Translations under genes and position numbers: made by a program | Source: Spirochaetota bacterium | GTDB lineage: Bacteria; Spirochaetota; UBA4802; UBA5550 | Assembly (NCBI GenBank): GCA_022704585.1 | Contig: JAKJGD010000097.1 | Coordinates: forward strand, 1-7,208 | Length of the DNA: 7,208 nucleotides | Direction: 5' to 3' | The notes under the pieces: model-generated | Seen by the model: only the letters and a program-made list of their open reading frames with translations | What the model was told of the DNA's origin: nothing | Databases searched by the model: none | Shown here: piece by piece, positions 1 to 5,728 of the stretch | How positions within the stretch are numbered: position 1 is the stretch's first letter | Layout of the letters: each line of letters opens with the position of its first letter

Positions 1-156
1 GCCGAAGTTTTCCACCATAATCCGCATCTGGCGTATCGTATCCAGGGTGAAGGCGTAGTCCTGGCTTGATTTAACGGCCGATGATATTGGATATACGTCA
101 CTGGCTGTCAATGACAAGAGGAGCGCTGCAGCGGCAACAAGGAGTCTCGTTTTCAT
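1..156 (-). CDS. Exported protein, N-terminal fragment (unknown function)
   Basis: Reading the minus strand from the ATG at 156 down to base 1 gives 52 uninterrupted codons; the rest lies outside the window. The protein begins MKTRLLVAAAALLLSL, a classic Sec signal peptide: two basic residues, then an Ala/Leu-rich hydrophobic core. A signal peptidase I site is likely near residues 18-24 (TAS-DVYP region). The mature part starts polar and appears helical (residues 31-52, SSQDYAFTLDTIRQMRIMV). The start is supported by a GGAAGGG ribosome binding site at 164-170, seven bases upstream, and by a good promoter with a 5' leader further upstream. The product should be periplasmic or secreted. I do not recognise the family and 52 residues are too few to assign one. 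It is transcribed divergently from the DUF2225/truA genes. Confidence 0.8.
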   Translation of the reverse strand, partial: MKTRLLVAAAALLLSLTASDVYPISSAVKSSQDYAFTLDTIRQMRIMVENFG

Positions 157-184
157 AATGGTTCCCTTCCGGTATTGGTATGGC

Positions 185-266
185 TGGGATGATGAACCGG
201 CACTGGCGCCGCATCCCATGAGGAAAAACCACGACGGATCCGGGCCGGTTTTTCCCTTTTTATTTT
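185..266. promoter_or_regulatory. Tandem hairpins in the leader; terminator-like on the plus strand
   Basis: Two inverted repeats lie side by side. The first pairs TGGGATG (185-191) with CATCCCA (212-218), with an inner CGGC (198-201)/GCCG (208-211) stem. The second pairs GGAAAAACC (222-230) with GGTTTTTCC (247-255) around a 16-base loop. On the minus strand both would fold in the roughly 130-nt leader of the exported-protein gene, upstream of an unpaired ribosome binding site. On the plus strand the second hairpin is followed by CTTTTTATTTT (256-266), which resembles a rho-independent terminator, although no plus-strand gene precedes it in view. Which strand matters cannot be settled here. 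Confidence 0.4.
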
Positions 267-310
267 CGTCATACGATGCTTATATCTTTAAGATAATATA
301 CTCTATGACG
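267..310. repeat. Interrupted inverted repeat (candidate operator)
   Basis: Outer arms CGTCATA (267-273) and TATGACG (304-310) are perfect reverse complements. Inside them is a second palindrome, TATCTT-T-AAGATA (283-295). The two dyads are almost coaxial (centres at 288.5 and 289). The structure covers the -10 box and the predicted start point of the minus-strand promoter, where a repressor would block transcription. No T-run follows on either strand, so it is not a terminator. A DNA-binding site is inferred; no cognate regulator is in view. Confidence 0.45.
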
Positions 311-323
311 GGAGTCGTGTGAA
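295..323 (-). promoter_or_regulatory. Sigma70-type promoter for the minus-strand exported-protein gene
   Basis: On the minus strand a TTCACA -35 box (plus-strand 318-323) and a TATATT -10 box (plus-strand 295-300) are separated by exactly 17 bp. Each matches the consensus at five of six positions. The predicted transcription start is near base 288, giving a leader of about 130 nt before the ATG at 156. This is the best-scoring promoter seen by eye in the window, but it is a prediction from consensus only. Confidence 0.55.
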
Positions 324-469
324 GCGAAAAACTGCAGGAGGACCATCTTTTTCTCAGATTTCGCCGGCACATTATATTGTCTCCGGGCCAGGCGTCGTAA
401 TATTTATGAACAACCCTGGCTGTTGCGAAGGGATGCAAGCGGGTGAAGGGTGAAAAATAAAAAAGGTTA

Positions 470-509
470 TTGATTTTTTTAATATTGATTTATAACTTGA
501 TGCTAATAC
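470..509 (+). promoter_or_regulatory. AT-rich promoter region for the DUF2225-truA genes
   Basis: Two overlapping -10-like elements are visible: TATAAC (491-496), paired with TTGATT (470-475) at a short 15-bp spacing, and an extended type TG-C-TAATAC (501-509) with no good -35 at 17 bp. Either would start transcription 20-35 bases before the ATG at 537. The AT-rich block and its position make a promoter here likely, but the exact boxes are uncertain. Confidence 0.35.
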
Positions 510-536
510 GGTCGAGCAGGAAAATCGGAGAAACGT

Positions 537-1424
537 ATGGATAAAGACTTGAAGCTTTCATTTCGGCAGAAAAACACCTCTGTCTGCCCGATTTGTTCGT
601 TTGAATTTCACCGGGAGGAATTATTTTCCGGCGGCGGCCGGCTGATAGCCGGGAAGCTGACTGATGAATTACGTAGAAACTTTGAAGTGAGCAAGAAGTA
701 CGGGAAGGTCTATCCCCTTGCATATGTCCTGACGGTATGCCCCAGTTGTTATTATTCCGCCTACCCGAAAGACTTTGAAGCGCTCGAGGTAAGTGAAGTC
801 GACAAGATACGGGAGCTGACCGCGGCCAGGAAAAACGCCATCAACAAGTTTTTCGGAGGATTGGACTTTAACACCGATCGGGACCTGAAAACCGGAGCGG
901 CTTCCTATTTACTGGCAGTTGATTGCTACAGTTACCGCAATAAGAAAGTGGCACCCACGTTTAAAATTGCGAATTCATCAATCCGGGCCGCCTGGCTCTT
1001 CACCGATCTTTCAAAGGAAAAACCCGAATCTTCATATGATAAGATCGCGGCCTTTTTTTACAAAAAAGCATTCCAATCGTATGTCAAGCTTATAGATATT
1101 ATGCAGACGGGTGCGGAGCCTGTGGATGCTGTGGGGAACATGGGACCTGACGTCGATAAGAACTGGGGCTTTGAGGGGTTGCTTTACCTGACCGCCGTGC
1201 TCACGGTGAAAATCGGCTCCAGGGAACCTGATCTCCAGACGAGACTGGCGCATTTTGAAAAGTGCAAACGCTACCTGAGTCGTCTCTTTGGCTCCGGGAG
1301 GACATCGAAATCGAAACCGAGCGAGCTTCTCGATAAGACCAAGGACTTGTACGATAAAATAAACGCGATGATCGACGAATGGAACAAGGAAGTCCAAGAC
1401 CAGCAGCCCGGTCAAGAAGAATAG
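537..1424 (+). CDS. DUF2225 family protein with split zinc-ribbon cysteines
   Basis: A 295-residue cytoplasmic protein with no signal peptide or membrane segment. Near the N-terminus are two CPxC knuckles, C17-P-I-C20 and C68-P-S-C71, separated by 47 residues that include a KYGKVYPLAYVLTV strand. This spacing and the following YYSAYPKDF segment match the DUF2225 (COG1655) family, whose members are inferred to bind a metal through the four cysteines. The remainder looks helical and TPR-like, with segments such as ASYLLAVDCYSY, IRAAWLFTDL and GFEGLLYLTAVLTVKIG. The C-terminal roughly 40 residues are charged and probably coiled. The biochemical function of the family is unknown. The ATG has a CGGAG ribosome binding site at 526-530, six bases upstream. 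The 3' end overlaps truA by 46 bases, so the two genes are co-transcribed and probably translationally linked. The family call rests on recalled motif layout, not a search. Confidence 0.8.
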   Translation: MDKDLKLSFRQKNTSVCPICSFEFHREELFSGGGRLIAGKLTDELRRNFEVSKKYGKVYPLAYVLTVCPSCYYSAYPKDFEALEVSEVDKIRELTAARKNAINKFFGGLDFNTDRDLKTGAASYLLAVDCYSYRNKKVAPTFKIANSSIRAAWLFTDLSKEKPESSYDKIAAFFYKKAFQSYVKLIDIMQTGAEPVDAVGNMGPDVDKNWGFEGLLYLTAVLTVKIGSREPDLQTRLAHFEKCKRYLSRLFGSGRTSKSKPSELLDKTKDLYDKINAMIDEWNKEVQDQQPGQEE

Positions 1425-2182
1425 CCATCACAGTCCAGTACGACGGCTCGGCCTTCAACGGCTGGCAGGCGCAACTGGGCGGCAGAACGGTACAGGATGA
1501 AATTGAAAAGGCAATCCGCGTTCTTCTGAAAGAAGAGACAAGGGTCGTAGCCTCGGGCAGGACCGATTCAGGAGTCCACGCTCTCGGCCAGGTGGTCCAC
1601 TTTAATACGGACAGCGATATTTCACTCCAGCGTCTCTGTATCGGCATGAACGGCATACTTCCCCGCGACGTGGCGGTCGTCAACGGATATGATGTACCAT
1701 CTGATTTCCATGCGCGCTTCGGACCGGTGGAGCGCGAGTACCGGTATCTCATCCACAACCATCCGCTCAGGACCCCCTTCATGATGTATCGGGCAATGTG
1801 GGTTCAGGAAAAACTCGACCTGAAATATCTCAGGGCCGTAGCGGCATACTGCACCGGAGAAATGGACTTTTCCTCGTTTTGTAAAAAAAGAGAAGCGAAA
1901 GAGAAAAATACTGTCCGCCGCATCGACAGGATTACCGTGGAGAGGGAGGTCGATCTCATTCGGATTGAGATCGTCGGGAACGCGTTTCTCCATAACATGG
2001 TGAGGATACTGGTCGGCACCATGCTGAAAATGCACAGAAATTCCATGGAGCCTGAATCTGTCGGCGACATACTGGCTGCCTGCGACAGAGAATCGAGCGG
2101 CGCCACGGCTCCTCCCTACGGCCTGTATTTAGTCAGGGTATCGTACGACCCTCCGCTTTCCTCAATGAAATCGGCCTTCTAA
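1379..2182 (+). CDS. truA: tRNA pseudouridine(38-40) synthase TruA
   Basis: TruA converts uridines 38, 39 and 40 in the tRNA anticodon stem-loop to pseudouridine, acting in the cytosol. The 267-residue product has the expected length and motifs in order: the N-terminal strand ITVQYDGSAFNGWQ (17-30); the catalytic motif GRTDSGVHALGQVVHF (60-75), with D63 as the nucleophilic aspartate; VEREYRYLIHN (117-127) with the conserved active-site tyrosine region; MDFSSFCK (162-169); and NAFLHNMVRILVGTM (201-215), the conserved helix near the C-terminus. The start at 1379 is the only ATG, GTG or TTG in frame ahead of the first conserved strand: the frame is closed by a TAA at 1355-1357 and no usable start follows 1379. 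It lies inside the DUF2225 gene and has no clear Shine-Dalgarno, so translation is probably coupled to the upstream gene. The first 13 residues are not part of the conserved fold. Confidence 0.95.
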   Translation: MEQGSPRPAARSRRIAITVQYDGSAFNGWQAQLGGRTVQDEIEKAIRVLLKEETRVVASGRTDSGVHALGQVVHFNTDSDISLQRLCIGMNGILPRDVAVVNGYDVPSDFHARFGPVEREYRYLIHNHPLRTPFMMYRAMWVQEKLDLKYLRAVAAYCTGEMDFSSFCKKREAKEKNTVRRIDRITVEREVDLIRIEIVGNAFLHNMVRILVGTMLKMHRNSMEPESVGDILAACDRESSGATAPPYGLYLVRVSYDPPLSSMKSAF

Positions 2183-2207
2183 TTACGGTATGACATTATT
2201 TATTTAA

Positions 2208-2235
2208 TTGACATATATACGGGATCAATAATGAT
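2208..2235 (+). promoter_or_regulatory. Promoter for the OMP/lipoprotein operon
   Basis: A perfect TTGACA (2208-2213) is followed after 16 bp by AATGAT (2230-2235, four of six matches to TATAAT), in an AT-rich gap after truA. The start point would be near 2242, giving a leader of about 50 bases. A second TGACAT copy at 2191-2196, 18 bp upstream of the first in phase, could serve an overlapping weaker promoter with TATATA at 2214-2219. Confidence 0.5.
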
Positions 2236-2294
2236 TACCGGAATGTTCCTGTAACTTTTATCGATTGAAGATTCCAGAGTAATTGTATTTTAAT

Positions 2295-2861
2295 ATGAAA
2301 AAAACGATACTGTTATGTGCCGTCGCCGGTATCATTCTGATGATGTGCCGCTCTGACGCGTATGCCTACAAGGAAAGGAAAGACTACTTTTCCAAACCTC
2401 AGATCGGCGGCTGGTTCGGCCCGGTGACCCCCTTTGGCGAGATCTCGAAGCGGGTCGAAACGAACTTGGGGGGCGGGCTTTTTGTACGCTTCACCTTGCC
2501 ATACCGGTATCTCAAGATAGGAGTGGATTCTTCATATCAGCAGTTCAAATCGAAAGGCGTGAATGAATTGCAGTTCATTCCTCTTTACGGGAACCTGCTT
2601 TTCCAGATACCCGTTGACTTTCCCGTGCGCTTCCAGTTCAAGGGCGGGGCCGGCGCCGGTTATCTCAATCTCAAGCCGGACAAACTCACACAGTGGGACC
2701 CGATCTTCATGGCGGGGTTCGAGGTTTCCTTCCCGGCGGGCAGGATCGTAAACATAGGGCTGCGCATAGATTACATTTACATTTACGAAGGGTATATCAA
2801 GGGCTCCAAACACGGGGGCCATGTTCTGAATACTGGTATCCAGCTGTATTTCAATATATGA
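2295..2861 (+). CDS. Small outer-membrane beta-barrel protein (putative)
   Basis: The 188-residue product begins MKKTILLCAVAGIILMMC, a Sec signal peptide, with a probable signal peptidase I site after AYA (residue 24). The mature part is rich in alternating polar/hydrophobic strands with glycine and aromatic residues: GGWFGPVTPFGEI, LGGGLFVRFTLP, YLKIGVDSSYQQF, GGAGAGYLNL, IGLRIDYIYIYEGYI. It ends IQLYFNI, which resembles the C-terminal strand recognised by the outer-membrane assembly machinery. The size suits an eight-stranded barrel. No specific family is recognised. Start choice: a TTG at 2283 would add four residues and has AGAG (2275-2278) just upstream, but the ATG at 2295 places the two lysines directly at the N-terminus as in a normal signal peptide; neither has a strong ribosome binding site. 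It has its own promoter and is followed after 16 bases by a lipoprotein gene, probably in one operon. Confidence 0.75.
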   Translation: MKKTILLCAVAGIILMMCRSDAYAYKERKDYFSKPQIGGWFGPVTPFGEISKRVETNLGGGLFVRFTLPYRYLKIGVDSSYQQFKSKGVNELQFIPLYGNLLFQIPVDFPVRFQFKGGAGAGYLNLKPDKLTQWDPIFMAGFEVSFPAGRIVNIGLRIDYIYIYEGYIKGSKHGGHVLNTGIQLYFNI

Positions 2862-2877
2862 TGCGTACAGGAACGTT

Positions 2878-4350
2878 ATGAAGGCGCTGAAACAGGCAAT
2901 CGTGATCATCGTCATCTTCGCTGCGGCGGGAGTGCTGGGCTGCGGAAACAAACCGCTTCTTACCGAGATGTCCACCCGCAAGCTCATCGTGATCATCAAG
3001 GGGACCTACGAGTCCAACAGCCCGGCGCCCTGGTCCATGCCACCCGCATGCTACGAGGCGACCAGAGATCCCGTGACAAAAAAATGCGTAGATTATACGA
3101 TGGGCCATCGGGCGCTGGTACAGGACGATTCGGTCAACAGGTGCAATGCCACGGATGATGTCAATCCTTCTCTGTTTATGCTTGATATAGCGGAAGTGAG
3201 GCTTGCCGATGCGCAGGGGGGCGTTCACAAATTTGCGAATTTCCGCCAGAATTTTTCCTTCACCATGGATGACGCGAATCCCTTCTTCAGCGGCGCCGGT
3301 TATGTCATGGATAACGATGACGTGCCTTCGAAATTATATCCCGCAGTCATGCTGTACGTGAGGAAAATGCTCATGGATTCTGCGCAGAAATACGTTCCGC
3401 AGAGCGAGGGATGGAGCGGTTCGGCCATGTGGGACGTGTTCGCGGAAAAGCAGTACCCCTGCTTCAATTTCAACAAGATGCAGATCCACTCGTTCTATGA
3501 TACTCTACGGCTGGAAAGCAGCTACTTCAACAGCGTGTTCCCGCTCGTGGTGCCGATTCCGGATGCAGCCCTGGGAATGATATACAACGACACATACCCG
3601 GTTACCGTCCTGGAAATACGGTTTGTCATTAAAAACTTCGTGAAAAAGTATGAGTACCAGTCTTACATGAATGACGTTTACACCACCGTCCATTATTATG
3701 CCCTGTCCGACTGGCTCCAGGACATAAAGAAAGACGAGACCGATATCGGCGGAAACCTGCTCGTGGTCGCACGCTCGTATATCCCGGGGTTGACCGGTAA
3801 AATATCGGGAAACAATACGTCCGGACACAATGCGCATATCATCGCGATACCGGCAGGCGCGGACATCACAGATTATACCATTCCGGGGACTGCCAGCACC
3901 ACAATTCCTGCAAATCCGAATGATCGGTACGACGGCTCGGCAATCGATCCTCCCGAAAGTCCGCGATCGTCCAATCCCTGCGATCTCTCAAAGAGGCCTT
4001 CGGTCTATCTCGGGTCGAACATCAACGAGGCGCTGGACTATTATCTGAAGGTCGAGCGCTATAATCATATCTGGAACCAGCTGGTACCCACTTCCTGTGC
4101 GAGTTATGACGACTACAAGGCTGACTGGAACACGTTCAGGCGCGAAGTTAAATCATACCTCCTGCCCCAGTTGGCGACTTACGCGCCGGCTGGAAGCCCC
4201 TTTTCCATCGAGAATGTCCCCGCTGGTACGTATGATGTCTATGTCGCCGCCACTGCTCCGCGGTACGGCTACCTCTATTATGACGGAGAATTTAACCTGG
4301 TGAAGGCCGGCGTAAGGGTCGCAGCCGGTGCGGACGTGACGGTTCCATAA
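2878..4350 (+). CDS. Large surface or periplasmic lipoprotein, unknown function
   Basis: A 490-residue protein with a lipoprotein signal: basic N-terminus, hydrophobic core IVIIVIFAAAG, and lipobox V19-L-G-C22, so lipidation at C22 is expected. After C22 there are six further cysteines, an even number consistent with disulfides outside the cytoplasm. The middle part (about residues 100-300) is rich in aromatic residues and lacks repeats. Residues 305-327 (LTGKISGNNTSGHNAHIIAIPAG) resemble the first strands of a carboxypeptidase-regulatory-like (transthyretin-type) domain. Residues 442-490, starting FSIENVPAGTYDVYVAA, resemble its later strands. About 110 residues rich in polar and helical sequence lie between. 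The ATG has AGGA (2869-2872) five bases upstream, 16 bases after the OMP stop, so co-expression with the barrel protein is likely. Lipoprotein status is firm; the domain reading is inferred; I do not recognise the family. Confidence 0.82.
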   Translation: MKALKQAIVIIVIFAAAGVLGCGNKPLLTEMSTRKLIVIIKGTYESNSPAPWSMPPACYEATRDPVTKKCVDYTMGHRALVQDDSVNRCNATDDVNPSLFMLDIAEVRLADAQGGVHKFANFRQNFSFTMDDANPFFSGAGYVMDNDDVPSKLYPAVMLYVRKMLMDSAQKYVPQSEGWSGSAMWDVFAEKQYPCFNFNKMQIHSFYDTLRLESSYFNSVFPLVVPIPDAALGMIYNDTYPVTVLEIRFVIKNFVKKYEYQSYMNDVYTTVHYYALSDWLQDIKKDETDIGGNLLVVARSYIPGLTGKISGNNTSGHNAHIIAIPAGADITDYTIPGTASTTIPANPNDRYDGSAIDPPESPRSSNPCDLSKRPSVYLGSNINEALDYYLKVERYNHIWNQLVPTSCASYDDYKADWNTFRREVKSYLLPQLATYAPAGSPFSIENVPAGTYDVYVAATAPRYGYLYYDGEFNLVKAGVRVAAGADVTVP

Positions 4351-4398
4351 TTACAGCTTGCGGCAGCTAAAAAATTCCTTCCCTCCTCATTAATGTTA

Positions 4399-4427
4399 TT
4401 GACCTTGCGGGCGCACCTCATTATTTA
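4399..4427 (+). promoter_or_regulatory. Candidate promoter for the lysC-ddl operon
   Basis: TTGACC (4399-4404, five of six matches to the -35 consensus) is followed after 17 bp by TATTTA (4422-4427), a weak -10 with three of six matches. The expected start is near 4434, leaving a leader of about 65 nt before lysC. That leader contains the perfect palindromes GCGGGCCCGC (4449-4458) and GTCCGGAC (4469-4476), and a CGGAC (4441-4445)/GTCCG (4469-4473) pair able to enclose the first. It is too short for a lysine riboswitch. Confidence 0.35.
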
Positions 4428-4498
4428 AGACTAACAATTTCGGACGCAGCGGGCCCGCGCCTACCACTGTCCGGACAAAGAATGGTTGAGGGACGCAT

Positions 4499-5728
4499 AT
4501 GTCAGATCTGAAAATCATGGTTCAAAAGTATGGCGGGACCAGCGTCGGAACTCCCGAGCGGATAAAAGCCGTTGCCGAACGGATCAAGAGCTATGTCCGG
4601 AATGGCTATTCCGTCGTCGTTGTCGTATCGGCCATGGGCAAGACAACGGATGAGCTTATCTCTCTGGCATCCCAGTTGACCAGGAATCCGAGCGGAAGGG
4701 AGATGGACATGCTCCTGTCTACCGGCGAGCAGGTTTCGATCTCGCTTCTTGCGATGGCACTGCACGAGATAGGAATCGATGCCGTATCCTACACCGGCTC
4801 GCAGATAAAAATGATGACTGACGGTAACTTCTCGAAGGCAAAGATAGAGAGCATATCCACCGACCGGATCGAAAAGTCCCTGCGGGACAGCAAGGTCGTG
4901 ATCGTTGCGGGCTTCCAGGGTATAGACGCGGACGAGAATATAACCACCCTCGGCAGGGGGGGATCGGATACATCGGCCGTTGCGCTGGCCACGGTCCTCG
5001 GAACACGGGACTGCGAGATTTATACCGACGTGAACGGCGTCTACACCGCCGATCCCCGCATCATCGCGAAGACCGTCAAGCTGAAGGAGATCAGCTACGA
5101 CGAGATGCTCGAGCTCGCGCGGCTGGGGGCCGCGGTCCTTCATTCCCGGTCGGTGGAGTTCGCCAAGAAATACAATGTGCGTCTGCATGTCAGGTCCAGT
5201 TTCAATTATGAAGAGGGCACGATCGTGATGCCCAAGGAGGAAATGATGGAGAAATTCGTAATAAGCGGGGTTACCGCCAAGCGCGACGAGGCCAAGATCA
5301 CCATCAGGGACATTCCGGACCGCCCCGGCATAGCATCCAGGGTTTTCGGACCGCTGGGTGAAAACAAGATATACGTCAACATGATCGTCCAGTCGACCGG
5401 CAAGGACAACAAGGCGTCCATATCCTTCACGGTGCTGAAGAGCGACGTGGACAGGGCGCTGAAGCTTTGCGAGGGCCTGAAAAAAGATCTGGGCGCCTCG
5501 GCGGTAGATTCGAAACAGGATATAGCGATCGTTTCGGCGGTCGGCGTCGGCATGCTTTCTTCCTACGGCGTCGCGGGCAAGATTTTCCAGGTCCTATCCG
5601 ACCAGAACATAAACATTGAAATGATATCGACATCGGAGATCGGCATTTCCTGTGTCATTGACGATATGTACGCCGAGCTTGCGCAAAAGGTGATCCATAA
5701 GATATTCATCGAAGCAGAAGGAAAGTAA
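4499..5728 (+). CDS. lysC: Aspartokinase (aspartate kinase), ACT-domain regulated
   Basis: Phosphorylates L-aspartate to 4-phospho-L-aspartate with ATP, the first step toward diaminopimelate, lysine, threonine and methionine; cytosolic. The 409 residues match monofunctional aspartokinases such as Bacillus LysC (about 408). The kinase domain holds [10 protein letters not shown] (8-17, with the nucleotide-binding lysine and glycines), [14 protein letters not shown] (41-54), LLSTGEQVS (72-80), VAGFQGI (136-142), [12 protein letters not shown] (149-160), [15 protein letters not shown] (173-187) and [13 protein letters not shown] (210-222). Two ACT domains follow: one with [15 protein letters not shown] (270-284), one with [15 protein letters not shown] (349-363) and [10 protein letters not shown] (375-384). 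End-product feedback control is expected; which amino acid binds cannot be read. The start has GAGGGA (4488-4493) upstream. The stop overlaps the ddl start by one base. An internal ribosome binding site precedes Met249/Met250 (separate entry). Confidence 0.96.
   Translation: MSDLKIMVQKYGGTSVGTPERIKAVAERIKSYVRNGYSVVVVVSAMGKTTDELISLASQLTRNPSGREMDMLLSTGEQVSISLLAMALHEIGIDAVSYTGSQIKMMTDGNFSKAKIESISTDRIEKSLRDSKVVIVAGFQGIDADENITTLGRGGSDTSAVALATVLGTRDCEIYTDVNGVYTADPRIIAKTVKLKEISYDEMLELARLGAAVLHSRSVEFAKKYNVRLHVRSSFNYEEGTIVMPKEEMMEKFVISGVTAKRDEAKITIRDIPDRPGIASRVFGPLGENKIYVNMIVQSTGKDNKASISFTVLKSDVDRALKLCEGLKKDLGASAVDSKQDIAIVSAVGVGMLSSYGVAGKIFQVLSDQNINIEMISTSEIGISCVIDDMYAELAQKVIHKIFIEAEGK
5246..5728 (+). 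CDS. Putative separately translated aspartokinase regulatory (beta) subunit, in-frame within lysC
   Basis: Inside lysC a strong Shine-Dalgarno, AAGGAGG (5234-5240), precedes tandem in-frame ATGs at 5243 and 5246 (Met249 and Met250), with spacings of 2 and 5 bases. Translation from 5246 would give 160 residues containing only the two ACT domains ([11 protein letters not shown] onward). Bacillus subtilis aspartokinase II and corynebacterial aspartokinase are known to make such a beta subunit from an internal start near residue 250, forming an alpha2beta2 enzyme. The position, reading frame and product size agree with that arrangement. Whether the site is used is inferred; the GAGG could simply encode the Lys-Glu-Glu present in the full-length protein. 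Confidence 0.5.
   Translation: MEKFVISGVTAKRDEAKITIRDIPDRPGIASRVFGPLGENKIYVNMIVQSTGKDNKASISFTVLKSDVDRALKLCEGLKKDLGASAVDSKQDIAIVSAVGVGMLSSYGVAGKIFQVLSDQNINIEMISTSEIGISCVIDDMYAELAQKVIHKIFIEAEGK

Larger units (their letters stand above)
157..536. other. Divergent intergenic region, 380 bp
   Basis: No convincing gene lies between the two divergent start codons. From left to right it holds the ribosome binding site of the minus-strand gene (164-170), two inverted repeats that would fold in that gene's leader (185-218 and 222-255), a T-rich run (257-266), a large interrupted dyad (267-310), the minus-strand promoter (295-323), about 145 bases without recognisable structure (324-469), and an AT-rich plus-strand promoter region (470-509) just before the DUF2225 gene. 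The only ATG-started frame noted on the plus strand (406-453, 15 codons) has no ribosome binding site. Confidence 0.75.

Noticed and set aside
406..453. Fifteen-codon plus-strand frame (MNNPGCCEGMQ...) in the divergent intergenic region
   Set aside because: No Shine-Dalgarno precedes it, it is very short, and nothing suggests selection on it.
1201..1782. Antisense open frame across the DUF2225/truA junction
   Set aside because: Both sense genes are well supported, and the antisense product is Ser/Arg/Trp-rich as expected from a shadow frame.
2208..2219. TTGACATATATA as evidence of a mobile-element end
   Set aside because: No matching inverted repeat, target duplication or transposase is present. 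The TTGACA fits a promoter -35 box.
2861..2881. Six-codon frame starting at the ATG after the OMP stop and ending in a TGA that overlaps the lipoprotein ATG
   Set aside because: It has no ribosome binding site of its own, and the AGGA inside it is the lipoprotein's Shine-Dalgarno. The arrangement is most simply chance.
4353..4385. Terminator after the lipoprotein gene
   Set aside because: Only a 4-bp AGCT/AGCT pairing is visible, followed by A rather than T residues. That is not enough to call an intrinsic terminator.
4351..4498. Lysine riboswitch or T-box upstream of lysC
   Set aside because: The gap is only 148 bases and the predicted leader about 65 nt, too short for a lysine riboswitch (about 170 nt or more). 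No T-box core or transcription terminator is visible.
4502..5188. Long antisense open frame opposite lysC (228 codons)
   Set aside because: It lies wholly against a clear aspartokinase gene, and its translation is low-complexity shadow sequence without domain features or a ribosome binding site.
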